From Pachypanchax playfairii (lineage: Eukaryota; Chordata; Actinopteri; Cyprinodontiformes; Aplocheilidae), in the NCBI GenBank assembly GCA_006937955.1, contig SSNP01000035.1, positions 62,001 to 126,000 of the forward strand: a DNA stretch of 64,000 bases. Direction: 5' to 3'. The translations under genes were made by a program, and so were the position numbers. Under the pieces are notes generated by a model. That model was not told where the DNA came from. It saw only the letters and a list, made by a program, of their open reading frames with translations, and ran no database searches. This document shows positions 36,991-49,830 of this stretch, piece after piece; the stretch's first letter is position 1, and the number at the start of each line of letters is the position of its first letter.

Positions 36991-39900
36991 TTTTACCTTC
37001 CACCTGCCCTCACTTTTAATCTCATCCTTTCTAGGGAGGTGTGTTTATGTCACTTTCAATCCTCACTAAATATCAATAACTAAATTGCCTGATTGCACAA
37101 GTGATGTCATACGCCCAGAAACCTCCATTAAAATGGGGTTTTCATTGAGTCATATGTGAATAACAATATTATTTATTTTATTTGATGGCAAAGAAAGATG
37201 GTACAACAGAGAAACATCTAAGAAGCATCTAAAAAGGCAAAACTAAATCAGATGTTCCACTTTTCATATCCAATTAGTAAAATTTATAATAAAAATATTA
37301 TAAAGGATTATTACTTTTTTGCATACAGATTCTTGGGTCTCAAGAGTATTTTATAAATTATTTGAAAATGAACTCAGTCTATTCATGTGAGATCCCTGAA
37401 ACAATAACACAACAATGTTGTTATTGGTCATATTGGATAAATATTTAATCCAGAAGATCAGATATAAAACAGAAGTGAAAAGAGAGAAAGGAAAAAAAAA
37501 AGTTTGGTCAGTTGCCATGGAGATGGCTGTTTTTTAGTTGTAAGGACATGATCACTGAACCATGCAATAACTGAGATGTCACCATGACAACTGTGCAATT
37601 TCAACTGACTGATGAAGACTGCAAAGCAAAAAAACAAAACATAACATAACAAAAAAAGCATAAATTGAGATTTCCAGTGTTAATATTAACATTTTTATGA
37701 GTTATTAATTAAAAACATAATGTATTCTGTATTCATTAGTTTTTAAAAAGTTCTTATTTAGTAATTAAACAGTGTATGAGATAATAGTAAAATAATATTA
37801 TAATTGAATAACTATATTTTATTGTGCAACTATATCTTAATATAGCAATCATTAAATTGACACTTCCACCTGTAGCACTCAGGTCATTCACCAGTTGGCA
37901 GGAGATGTATATAAGATTTCATTCAGCAGATTTTTGAGAAATGTACTAACAAGTTAAACAGGTAGAGCTAGAAACTTACAATGAAGTTCATCAAGTATAA
38001 TACAGTAAGAAATATAATACAGATAATTATATGATAAAATGAACAAAACCATGCAATAGAAGTTATGTATGCCATGTTATTTTTTTCTAATGGCCAGATC
38101 AAAGTTTATGTGCTATCTAGGAGTTTATTGAAACAAGTCAACCAACATTTGCTGTACCTTTAAACTACCCAGAAAACAATGATCTGTAAATTAGCCTTAA
38201 ATCATAATTTATATCAGTGCCACTTTAACTGTCAGCTGTGTGTTTCTGGGCAAATAATGTGCTCTGTTAATGTGTGAACAGAAGTGCAAAATAAAATCTT
38301 CACACATACAAATATAATCTTAACACAGGTATAGACCAACCCAAAGCTGACAAATTTAATTTCAATTCAAGACAATACAGAATAAACAAATTTCCCTAAA
38401 AATTGCATTACTCCAGTTTTACAACCTAACACATGGTGTTCTTAATTTTTCCACATACAGAGACAGTTGCCAGATGTAAAAAACAGATAAGAAACAGCGA
38501 CAAGTGGCCAGAGGGAGTATGCTTTTATCAGTCTGGATACAGACAACTGCAAGTGACAGGAAACTATCAGGGAAGCATGTAAGTCTGGGCACGCAATCTC
38601 AAGTGAAATCCATGATACAGTACTGCTCTGACCTGGTTCAGATGTTTAGCATTGCTTATCTCATATAAGTTGGATAACACAACCACTGAGTACAACAACA
38701 AATGTCTGAAAACTTTAGTTGGCAGTCAGAGGTCAAAGTAAAAATCTTACAATAAGACATTAAATATTAGGGTCCCAAAACAATCAATGCATTGTCATTG
38801 CAAATTCGCAAATTATATTGTTTGTTATCCAACTAAAACATTTTTTTTAAAGTTACAAAAAATTACTTTAAATAAGCGTAGAATGGAGGCTTTGGCATAA
38901 TATTGAAGCCCTGTTTCTGCCTGCATAGTGTGTGACTGCATCTTGGAAGAAACTACCTAGTGTCAGTCATATCTCCACAATTACAAAAACAATCTCAGAG
39001 TCTTAAAAGTTGCCCTAGTTAGATGATGTACTGCGATGCATAAAAAGCCCAATTTACTTTGCTGCTGTTACCTGACATAGCAGCAAAGCATAAATTCATT
39101 CAGATGTAAGTTCATTAGGAAGAACAGCTCAAACTAATGCAACACTGCTGCAATAAAACCTTCTTAGATTACTTTTGGATGGGCTTTGTTAAGACTGACT
39201 GCAGGTTCACTCTCAACCTTAATAACAACGTTGAAAAATACATTCAATTTTAAAATAAATTGAAAATTTCCAAAGACAGATGACAATTCAATTGTACTTA
39301 TATATTTTGGAGTAGTAAATTGAGAATAATTGTAGATTCTGACCTGCTGATTTTGCTGGTTGAAAAGTGAAGCAATATTGCAGCAGTATACATGGAGAAA
39401 AGTTTGAGTGTCTCTAAAAAATAAAAATACTGCAACAGTCTCTCTCCAATATATGGTAAAATATGTCAAGAAGGGCTCCACACATTTCCCATTATAATGG
39501 CGCTAGTTGAAAAGTCAGGACAGCAATGATGTCTACATACAGTATTGTACTTTGTAGATTTCTATATATTCATAAATCATTATGAGTAATCCCTCTGAGA
39601 TATTCAACAGAAAATACTGAGTTTACTTTTTGGGTTTCTTGTTTTTTGAATTACAGTTGTTATGAATGAAAAACAAAAAAATAAGCTAAAATAGAAAGTT
39701 CTAAAACTGAAACAAGTTATCAATTTAAAAGATGCATTCTTTAAAAGTGCACGAAGAAATTCAAAATACATTGAATACCAGAAGACATTCCAGAGTGTTT
39801 TATCATTCTTTAAAGCAGCAGGTTTTCCATGAAAATATCACTTGCAGTGAAGCAAAGGAGATTCCATGGTATATTGAGCATGCAGTGTATATTGATTTTT

Positions 39901-42900
39901 CACCTCTGTGCCTGAGTGTGCACTGCCGATGCGCTCTTTTCCATTGACTTAAGGTATGAATGCCCAGAGTATCGTCAGAGAACAGATGGCTACATCAGGA
40001 ACAGAGACATGCCACACACTTGTTCACACAACCGATTAAAAACTGAGGCTTTCAAGAGATAAAACTGTTAGCTTCACACAAATACACAACACTCAGTGTA
40101 TTGACCAACTCCTACGTTCAAATGATTATTCAGCCTGCTAAGAGCGATTTATTGTCTCTGCCTCTCATTCACTAAGTCTTTGAAAGTGTAAATCTGTACT
40201 GTCTATTAAATTGTCTTTTACAAATCATAGTAAACGGTGTTAACGATAGTGAATGGCTTTCAAATGAAGGTATTTGTTTTGCATAGAATAACATAACTCA
40301 TACATAGAATCTCTTGGATTATTTACCAATCAAAGCTTCACATTTAACTTAGTAAAACATGAAGCATAAAAGAACTGCAATAATTTCAGATTTTCTAATA
40401 ACAATTTGGCTAAAAAGATTCACAATTTCAATATAACATGTAAATAAATGAATGATGAATGTCTCTTGTGAAAAGAGAGTCCCTGTAATAAGATAATGGC
40501 AATTATGTATGACATGATCATGTGTGTTAATGACATGATATATTAATTCATTACTTTAAATTAAAAGGTCATTATCTGCAATAATACACTGCCATTACAC
40601 TGCATGTCAAATATGCAAATACAAGACACAGTCTTCCATGTTTTCACATTCATATTTTTATGATGTTGATCATATTGATCATTTTTACTGCAGCTCAGAA
40701 AATTGCGACCAAAGAACAATAAGAAACAGGAATGGGAAGAGTTAAATTAAAACTCATATAGCTTATTGGCTCTGCAAAACATCTCCTCTTTTACTGTAAA
40801 ACTGAGTACAAAATATCCCCTTATCCACATCAAGAAGCGGCTTTGGCCTATTTTATTGACATTGCTTCCTTAGTGCCGGCACATCAAAACTCATTAAAGA
40901 TTAAAGAGGTCCTGGACATTTCAAATATACCGTGAACTTTCATTGGTAAATATCTGAAAGAACAAGCTCAGATATATTTTTCTGTTCCTTAACATGATGA
41001 CCTATAGCCACTCCACTGAGGGTCACTGAATGTGCAACTGTAGAGTTTGGACAACTTAGTCAAACCCGCTCTGTTTATTCATACTCCTAACACTGTCAAA
41101 TACACCCCGGGGCTGTTGTGAATAACCTGGTGAACAGCTGTATTGTGAAATCAGCTGCAGTAAAACACAGTATAGGTGACAGCTGGAGGTCACTGGATGG
41201 AGGTTTGTATTCTAAAGAACAACTAACACAGCACTATTACATTCTACACATTGACAGTGACCTAACTAATGACCGAGTACAGCTGCTGCCTTTAATCTGT
41301 TTATCTATTTCATAATTTTCTGTTTTATTAATATTCCCAGATGGGCAAGAGGTTTTAGCCAAGTATAAAACCCTTGATTAAATGATGGGTTGGTTCAGGA
41401 CTTGATGTTAAATGTTTTCACTGTGCTGGGGCTTGACAGAAGGTCTTACTACTATTAGCAACAAAGACAAGTTTAAGCTGTGAAACTGACTAAAATGAGT
41501 AAAATTAAAATCGAATCAAAATATTAATTGAGATTCTTGATGCATTATAATGGCTGGTTGAAGTTGGATTCTTATAAATGCACATGAGTTTCTCTCTCAG
41601 CACAGTATGTTGCATACTCGGCTTATTAGTGTGTACAGATTGCTTCTTTGGAGCATGTCATCATACACCTGTCCACTCAACACCCCCAGACTGTCTTTTT
41701 TCTATACAACACAAGAGAATTCCTGCTTTGCATTTGCTCATTAGTCATGTAGTTCATATAGATTGGCAGGTTTGACGTTACTTTTTGAAGGTCTAAGCTG
41801 TCTTTTTACACCTGCTCTTCTGTTTTTCTATCCACCAATTTTACCCCTGTCTCTCCCTTGTTTTATCTACCAGCTACCAGCCCAGAAACCTGTCAGTAGC
41901 CTTATGTATGTCAAGATTCATCTGTGCACATGTACTGCAGAGTCCTCTCATTCATTACATAGAATACCATATGTATTCACACTCTGGCCTTACTTGACAG
42001 TTGTTATAAGGTCATGTCACAAAGAATAAAGGTGCAACATTTTAAACATGGCTTTTTTTTGTGTGAATGAACCTCAAATGTTTTGCTGCCTCAGGGATTC
42101 AGAAGAGTACAGAGTACAGTTTTACATTTTTTAATACAATAGATAGTTTTGTTTTACCCAGTTCCTAAATGAGACTCACATAAAGATAAAAAAAAGAAAA
42201 AACAAGATGTCCATGTCATTGACAGGCAGGAGGCTTGTAGTGTTGTCAATAAATGAAACTGAAGGGCAACCGTAATCCTTCATAAAAGGTCACAAAACCA
42301 TTGCCATTAGACCTCAAGATTAGTGACTCATTACAACACAGACATCACAACCCAAAATATATAACTGTCCAAAAATAGCTACATTTTATGATGTCTTTGT
42401 CATAATACCCTGAGGTGTTGCATGAGTTGCTCCCCTGCTGTTCAAATCCCTTAAAGAAATTGGCCATTAACCTTGAAATGGCAACTGACTGTCCATAGAT
42501 GACAGCGGAATGTTAAAAGCCAGTTTTTACACTGGCTGATTGATGAGGAAGAAAATGTCCCTGAGTTTTACATCTGTCAGATTGAATGAGCTGATGGTAT
42601 ACCTGAGGAATCCAGAAATCTAAGGATTAGTTTGAAGGAAACCTACAAATTCTGACATGGGTACCAAATTGACCTGCCAACTGTGAATTTTTATGAAAAA
42701 AAAGGAAGACCACCTTAGCCAAAACATTTTATTTGATGAAAGTAGCCCAAAATTAATATTTGACTCAAATTTGTCCTGGAAAATAATACAAATATATATT
42801 ACTTATGTAACATAAACAGTAAGCACATATTTCTAGATATATATTTATGTTTTTTTTTTCCTTAAGGGAAAAGTTACAATAATATGTACATTTTGTTTAA

Positions 42901-45900
42901 AGGAGACTGATCAGCTCCAGTACTGGTGCTAGCCAACACATGCTAAAAACATTCTTAAATTACTTTTGAGTTGTTCATCGATATGGACTCCATAGTCTGA
43001 TGCTACAATGAAATACAGATTATACTTTTGCTGATAATATTAATGCAATCATAGCAATACATTTTAAGCCTCATCATCAAAAAGTAGTTTCATTGTTAGA
43101 TAATAGAATATGGGCAGTGGTTCTATACGTAAATAAATGTGGCAGGATCTGCCAGAAATCTTAAAGTATGATTTTGTCACATAAGCCTGCTGCAACAGAA
43201 GCAACCTGCCTGCAGCAGAATGAGCAAGCTGCTAGCTCAGCATGTCTTTCTTTAGAGATATTTTGGTGTTAAATAAATAGCAAAATGTTTTGTGTGTATA
43301 ATGTAAATATGCAGAGAAACCGATTAATCAAATGACACAGTATTAACCACTGAAGAATGCATGTACATGTAATATTACATTTGCTGTTAATACAAAATGA
43401 TTATACACAGGAGGACAGGCTGTTAAATAACTCTGTTATCAGAGTTTTTTTTTTTTTCTGGATGTAGTCTTATCAAACTGTTTTACCTCTTTTTTATGTA
43501 ACAAACAAAATATCTTGCTGACCTCCAACAACATTTGGAATATACGGCTGTTTGTTTTGGTCAGAGTCAGCTGGGCTGCCCTCCAACACCTTGTTTTCTT
43601 CAGTCTGTATTAAAGCACCCTTGCAATCAGATTTAGAGGCAGATCGTTAACCTTGATTTGGCAGCAGGCGTGTTTTGGTAACATAGAGGATATTAAACAT
43701 CTGTTTTTGCAGACTGTATATTGGAATACTGTAAGTATGCAATCATTAGTGCAAATATAATATGAGTTGTATGCTTCTGGCTTGTAAAAGAAAAATAGCA
43801 ACATAGAAATACTACCTCGAGACATTAGCCCCTGAAAATGCTTCATCAAATGTAATGGGACATTTGTAATGTGCTACAATTTGAGACAAGTGATAGTCTG
43901 ACTTTCACATTACCTGTAGAATCAATACAGAAATCAAATTAAGGAACTCTAGCAAAATCCAAAACCCTGTCATGACAGGAAACAAGAGCATAAGATTTCT
44001 TAGCAACTGGGTATTTTATTTATTTAAAAAATGAGCACTTGTTTGGGATTTCTGGATTAATGTGAATTAAGGTAATCTGAATTATTTATGCAAGGCAACA
44101 AAAAAAACATAAAGTGAATCCATTAAAATTTTTACCTCTGTTCTGACTTCAACATAAAATTTTGTGGTGGTGTTTACATGACCAAATTAAGAGGGAGCAG
44201 CTATTATCCCAGGATATCCTGCAACTCAGTGTGTTGATTAATGAAGTTGACAGCCATGTACTGTGTAGGAGCCCTGCAGCTACAACTATCATCAATCATG
44301 TCCATCCTGTCATAAACAGATGTCATGTTGCTGCCCTAAAATTTATGTTAGATCTATGTTCTATAAGTTCATTTGTCAAACAGGGTTTGATATAAAGAAG
44401 AATTGCTATAAAGAAATATTTACTAACCTGAGAGAGTGTATGTTCAGTTTACTGATCTGCAGTTTAAAGATGAGGCTAATCTAGCTGTAAATAATATTGT
44501 GGTTGGAGATTTTTATATCAAGGGAAAAAAATGACATGGGGGTTTAACATTTAAATAATAGATACAATATTAAATTAAATGTCAATTTATGTGTATTTTC
44601 TATTATTATTATTTTTTATAACCTACACAAGAGTCATTTTAGTTTTCACAATACAACTGCAATTTCTGCCCTTGCAGAAACTCAAGGGTAGACTAGTATC
44701 ATTGTGAATACAATGATTGAATCATGGGATTAATTCATTTTACAATAAGTTTAAACACACAAACAAAGCATTTTAAAACAAGTTCCACAGCTTAAAAATC
44801 ACATTCCTTTTTTGAGAGTTTTGGCATGTGGGAGAGATTTTTTTAAAGTATTTTTTAGGTAGTTTAGATACTGACCAGGTAATAAGGAGGCTCACTGTAA
44901 GTTAGAATTCACATTAAAAAGTATATGAACTTATCTGTACTCAGAATGCAAAGCTGTTCAGGTCAAACATTAAACTGTTTAGTAGATACAAATAAAATGT
45001 GATGTTTTTTTTTAGACTGACATTTAAAATACCCTGATTGTTGAGGTTTCTATACTTACAGCACTGTAATTATCTGATTGGGACCGTAGGAGATAGATTC
45101 AGGAAGATAAAGTCCAAAATCACTGTTTTTGTTGTGTTGATCTTCAACTTGGTCAGTATGTAAATTTCTTAAGATTGTATGAACACAAGTAAATGGAAAT
45201 AAAAAAGTATTTTGCCAGCTTTGGTAGTTTTTTTTCTAAATGCCTGGATTAAAGTCATTTTTGATCAGCTGAGGAAAATAAAATTGCATTTCCATCCTGT
45301 AATCAACAGTTTGAAGTAATTTAAATCATATCTTCAAACAACCAACTCATCTAACAAATTATGTCATTATAACTATCAATTATTAGGCAAAGCCATGCCC
45401 AACACTTTTACAGTATGTTGAAAAACCGAAGATAAAACATTTGAACTGTGATAGTTTGGAGTCTCAGGTGACCATTTAAACTTCTAATCTGACTTTACTT
45501 CGGTAGCTGGCTGCATTATTGAGTGTGCATGAGATACAAATGTAAAAGAGTTCTCATTCAAGACCTCTCTCACTTGACCAGTGAGCTTACAAGGTTCCAA
45601 TTTTCACACAACTATCCCTATTATTAGAAGACTGAGCAGCTGAGTTAGTATGTTGATCACATTCAAGGTATCTTGTCTTTCTCATCAGTTTTCAAAGACA
45701 GCTATACTCTATCAAGTATCTCCTCTGCTACATCCCTCTATATCCTCTATTGAGAGATTGCCACTCCAGGGTTCTTAACTAGGTTGAAGCATGTGATCTC
45801 ATTGGAGTCTGGGATGTAGTCAACACATTATCAGATTGTCAATACGCATTTTGAGCAGAGCTCAGCATCTGATCACCTATGTGCCCATCAGTGTTGGGAA

Positions 45901-46288
45901 ACTGTCTCACAGAAAAGATCACAGAGGGAATGGTTTCCTTTCCAACTTGATGAAAAGTTTGGTTGTTTCCAAAGAAACTTTATTTATTTTATCATAAGTT
46001 GATTTACTGATAATTATTATTTTTCACTCAGTTCAAGTTGTTTTTTTTTCTTTCTGGACGATTTTCTTGTTAAGCCAGATTTTTTTTTTTTTTTCACTTC
46101 CAAAGAATGTACTGTATGTATTTTACCGATTTATTGTACTGTTTTTTGTTTGCACGATTTTATTGAATCTACAACAAAAACATTGATAGAACAACATTAT
46201 GTATAAATCTTGCATTATTTAATCAATAAATAAGTCTGGCATTTTTGGAATTGTAAAAAAGATTAAACTGGAGTTTGGACATTCATTA

Positions 46289-46335
46289 ATGTTATATATA
46301 TATAATATATTATATATGTTATATACTGTATATAA
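46289..46335. repeat. TA-rich imperfect microsatellite
   Basis: Imperfect TA/ATA repeats (TTATATATATATAATATATTA and a further TATA-rich arm) that could fold on themselves. There is no associated coding feature. Confidence 0.85.
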
Positions 46336-46633
46336 TAATGATTATAAACCAGAATTTTCATTTGAAGTATTTAGAGGACTTTTTTAGCCTATTGGATAAA
46401 ATGCATAAATACCTTCACAGATCGTTTAACTGCCATCAAGGATAAAAATGCAGAGACTCACAGCTTTGAGCATGGGGGGGTCCCAAGGATCTACCATCTG
46501 TAATATAAAATTTCTGTCCTCTGAAAAAACTAAATGTAATTCTTCCTGCTCTATCACGTTTAATCCAACACTCCTCTAATGTATATGTTTACTCATTAGT
46601 TATTTATTTTTAAACAAACATTCTTGTTTGCAA

Positions 46634-46651
46634 GGGTTAGGGTTAGGGTTA
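46634..46651 (+). repeat. Short telomere-type (GGGTTA)3 tract
   Basis: Three perfect GGGTTA units in a row, followed by A. This is the vertebrate telomere hexamer. At three units it may be chance or the trace of a repaired break or telomerase addition; no larger degenerate array surrounds it. Confidence 0.9.
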
Positions 46652-47029
46652 ACTAAATGCCCTCAAATAACACTTGAAATGGTGGAAACTGTAACTTGTA
46701 AATGTTCAGATTTTGGTGTTATACTAAATATTTGCTTTTGCATTTTTATTTTCCAAAATAAAAATTGAGAGATGTAATAAATTTTAACTTTGTCTTCTTT
46801 GCTTCCACACACAGTCGGCCTTGACTTTATCCAAACAATGAATAGTTAAGTCAATTAGTGGGTGCTGTTTTATTTCATTTATACATTTTGTGATAAAAAC
46901 TATTGTAAATAGCCTTGCAAACCCGGCCAGCCATACAGTTTCTGCTGCTAGGGTAAAGATGGAATATAGCAGATAATGGTCTGTCTTTTTCTTTTAAAAT
47001 GTTCCTATTCTGTGGCTGTCTGTGACTTG

Positions 47030-47400
47030 GCTTCATCAATATCAGATATATTGTAAAAAGGTCTAGTATTTTGGCAAAACCCTGAGGGGAGGAACGTGAA
47101 AAACTGCAATCCAATGTAGGGCCTTTCCAATTAGCTCCATTAAATCTCAGTAAATGCTGACAGATGAAAATTATGATAGATGCTCTTCATTTTCCATCCC
47201 CAATCCATACCGATCAATCAAAGGTTCAGTTTAGGTCAAAGGGCTTTCACTCTACCCAGAGAGATTTCTCTTTTCTCTGGATTATTATCCAAACCCAACA
47301 GTTTCTCAGGGGAAAGTCTAGATGATGTGTCAGGCTGGGAGATAATTAGCTCAGCTTTCCAAATAGGACAAAGCAATCCACTGAGGATACAAGTAGGGAG
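47030..47400. other. Candidate conserved noncoding block
   Basis: Repeat-free sequence with mixed composition and several factor-like cores, including CCAATTAGCTCC, GATAATTAGCTC and a nuclear-receptor-like AGGTCAAAGG near 47234. It has no credible coding frame (the 75-codon plus frame at 47180 is unrecognised). It resembles developmental enhancers in texture only. Confidence 0.25.
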
Positions 47401-47605
47401 AGGATAAATACTCAAGCATCAGTAAGGGAAAAGGACAGGACTGATGGATAGATACATAAAAAAGGAAATATTCACATCAACTCTAAAGTCCTGATACTGC
47501 GTGTCCTCAGTGCAACAAAGATCAATTCTCTTGCATGCTCCATGGGAAATATTCAAATCTTAAAAATGCAGCAAGCAATTCAAACTTGGGTTAAGAACTT
47601 TGATT

Positions 47606-47855
47606 GCTGCGTGGTGATGCAGTGCAGTTGAAAGTGACTGGGGCCTTTCTGCATGAAATAATTATTCACTTCCTGTGCATGCACCTGGTTTCTTAAGGGA
47701 CCCTGGTTTCCTGCCACAGGCAAAAAAACATGCACAACAGTTTAACTGGTTACTTTGAATTTGCCTAAAGTGTGAATAAATGTATTTTTGTCGACCTGGG
47801 ATGGACCGTTGACCTAACCAGGGTGCAACCCTGCCTCTTTTTCAATGACAGCTGA
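47606..47855 (+). repeat. tRNA-headed short interspersed repeat, copy 5 (diverged)
   Basis: Landmarks in order: GCTGCGTGGTGATGCAGTGC (head), CCTTTCTGCATGAAATAA, TGCATGCACCTGGTTTCTT, CCTGGTTTCCTGCCACAGG, AAAAAACATGCACAACAG, GTGTGAATAAATG, and GACCTGGGATGGACCGTTGA with CCAGGGTGCAACCCTGCCTC at the end. The last piece is the family's most conserved segment. The copy is old and has lost box B. Confidence 0.78.
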
Positions 47856-48434
47856 CAGCACACATAAAGTTTTGTTTAATACAAAATTCATCTAAACGTA
47901 CCTGAATTAGCAACATTTTAAGAGCAAACCATTGACCCGGTCACTTTGTGTGACATACAGTGTTTATCTGTAGCGATGCTATGCTTTGCTGTTTTTTCCT
48001 TCGATACTTTTTTTGCAGTGTTTGAAACATTTTTGGGAATGTGACCTTTTAGCAGTATTTGTTTCACCAAAGCCAATGACAGCTTGCTGTTGTGATGATA
48101 GTAGAAATACACAAATTGGCCCATTCAGGAGTACACACACATTCATGCTGTCAGCAGAACCATGACTTTCATATAGGCTGCAATCCACTTCTGCAAAACA
48201 TTTTCACACAGTTTTTTTAAGATATGGATGCGTTTCTTTATATCGAGTAATGTGACTGCATGTAAACAATCTTTAAAAGAGGCATTATAGCTGTTTCATT
48301 TCTTTGTTCTTTGACTGAGTGCATTCTGTTTTCCCCTGCTTCGAACCCCCATCACTACATCTACAACAACAGAGAAAAAAAGCCAAGTTGCTAGGAGAAA
48401 TAACATGCACTTATAGAGATGATTTTTAGATGAA

Positions 48435-49015
48435 TTAAAGAGCCCATTTCATACAAATTTCAGAACTTTGAGGTTATTTCTTAATTATTAACCAGTAATA
48501 TGAAACATTTTATATCTAAAAAACGTCAGACACTTATTATATATTATATAACACTTATTAACAGACCTTTCAATCTGTCCGCATTAAAATTCGAGTGGTT
48601 CCGGCTCCTTCCGTCAGGCCTCGAGCAGCAGCTCATTCATATTCATTATTCGAATTTGCTGGACTAACAAACTAGCCTATGAGAGCAAGGTATACTGTTT
48701 CCTGCATGGCAACATCAGACATTGTGTCTTCCTGTTTGATACATCCTATGCTACAGCTTTTAGCCAGCAGCATGCTAGGCGTGGTTTCAACTGTGGGAGC
48801 TGCTGAATTCTAACAAACAAAGGAGTTGTGACGAAACAGATACAAGCCGTTCGAACTTGGGTGTTATTGCCACCTGCGTAGTTTTTGAGAGATTAAAACT
48901 GAAAGAGATGTTGTTGACCTGTTTTCACACCCACTATGAAGGTAAGAACACCTGTGGAGCTAAAGTATTCAACAGAAACCTCAGAAAAAACGTTTTTAAT
49001 GGAAGGGCCTCAACT
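48435..49015 (+). repeat. Unclassified interspersed repeat, copy B (longest)
   Basis: The most complete copy. Its left part (TTAAAGAG, CATTTCATACAAATTTCA, TATGAAACATTTTATATCTA, GACCTTTCAATCTGTC) matches copy C in inverse orientation. Its right part (from 48623) matches copy A, including TTTTCACACCCACTATGAAG and AACGTTTTTAATGGAAG. An open frame of 91 codons from 48857 crosses the right part and runs beyond it; I recognise nothing in it. There are no tRNA boxes or poly(A) tail. The left end is set by its common boundary with copy C; the right end is where similarity to copy A stops. Confidence 0.9.
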
Positions 49016-49379
49016 TGGAATAGAAAATATTCAGTTGAAATTTTAGTTAGAGGACTAACATGCTGCGAAATCCCTTCAGATGAAATTGTGGCTCTTGAAT
49101 ATTGTTTCTGTTTAAGTTATTTTGTACACTGAGGAGTTCGATAACTCACTTAAGGTTGACTGCATTTCATTCTATCATTCTTGGAAATGTAGTCATTGCT
49201 GAAGTGGGTTAATTAGAAATGTTAGTTTCAAAATAGGAATTTGCAAATGACTGGCAGGGCTCTTTCAGAGTTGTTTTGTTGATCTACTGAAGCTGCTTGT
49301 AAGGATGTTGAAATTCTCAATATTTCTTTGGGGGAATTGAAAGTTTCAATTTGTTTGCTACAAACACATTGAATAATGC

Positions 49380-49830
49380 CAGTTTTCTCCTCCTTTTAAA
49401 TATAAATAAATCTGGTGTCAGTTCCTGAACGTGCCCAATTAGACAGTGACTCTAGAGAAGATGATACTATTTATTCAGCCATTCTTGTAAAGGAGACACT
49501 TAAGAAGGGTAAAAGTGACACAAATGAATTAAAGCATTTGAAATAAACCATTTTCAAGCTCACAGAGGTTTTATATTGAGGCAGCAACAAGCACATCTGC
49601 TGATGTGGTCACATGATTTTGCATGAATCTCTGGGGCAAGTTGTAATTTAGATGGTCGTACAATCTTCTCACCAGAAAGCACACCTCAAATTATGCAAAT
49701 TACAAAGCCTTATAGCTACTAAATATCCTGACTCCATAATACTTGTCCCATGAATCAGCAGCCATGGGCTCCTCTAAGCACCTTGAAAATTAAAATAAGA
49801 GAGCTGACAAAGCAGAAGAGCACATGAGAT
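49380..49830. other. Candidate conserved noncoding block with octamer motif
   Basis: Repeat-free, motif-dense sequence with a perfect POU octamer ATGCAAAT at 49693-49700 in the context TCAAATTATGCAAATTACAAA, plus CCCAATTAGACAG and CATGATTTTGCATGAAT. It contains no coding frame. Octamer and homeodomain cores together are common in neural enhancers. This is inference without conservation data. Confidence 0.3.

Larger units (their letters stand above)
35600..46633. other. AT-rich noncoding tract; no gene seen
   Basis: No convincing exon, RNA gene or bounded transposon was found in these 11 kb. The longest open frame (36599-36982, plus, 127 codons) opens with TTG and overlaps a regulatory-looking block described separately. 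The remainder is ordinary AT-rich sequence with short homopolymer runs and a TA-rich patch at 46289-46335. Confidence 0.6.

Noticed and set aside
39072..39091. Possible mini first exon of luzp2 on the minus strand (ATG, six codons, then AG before GTAACA, in the right phase to join exon 2)
   Set aside because: It would give only about seven residues before the mature coiled coil, too short for a signal peptide, and such 20-base patterns are expected by chance in 52 kb.
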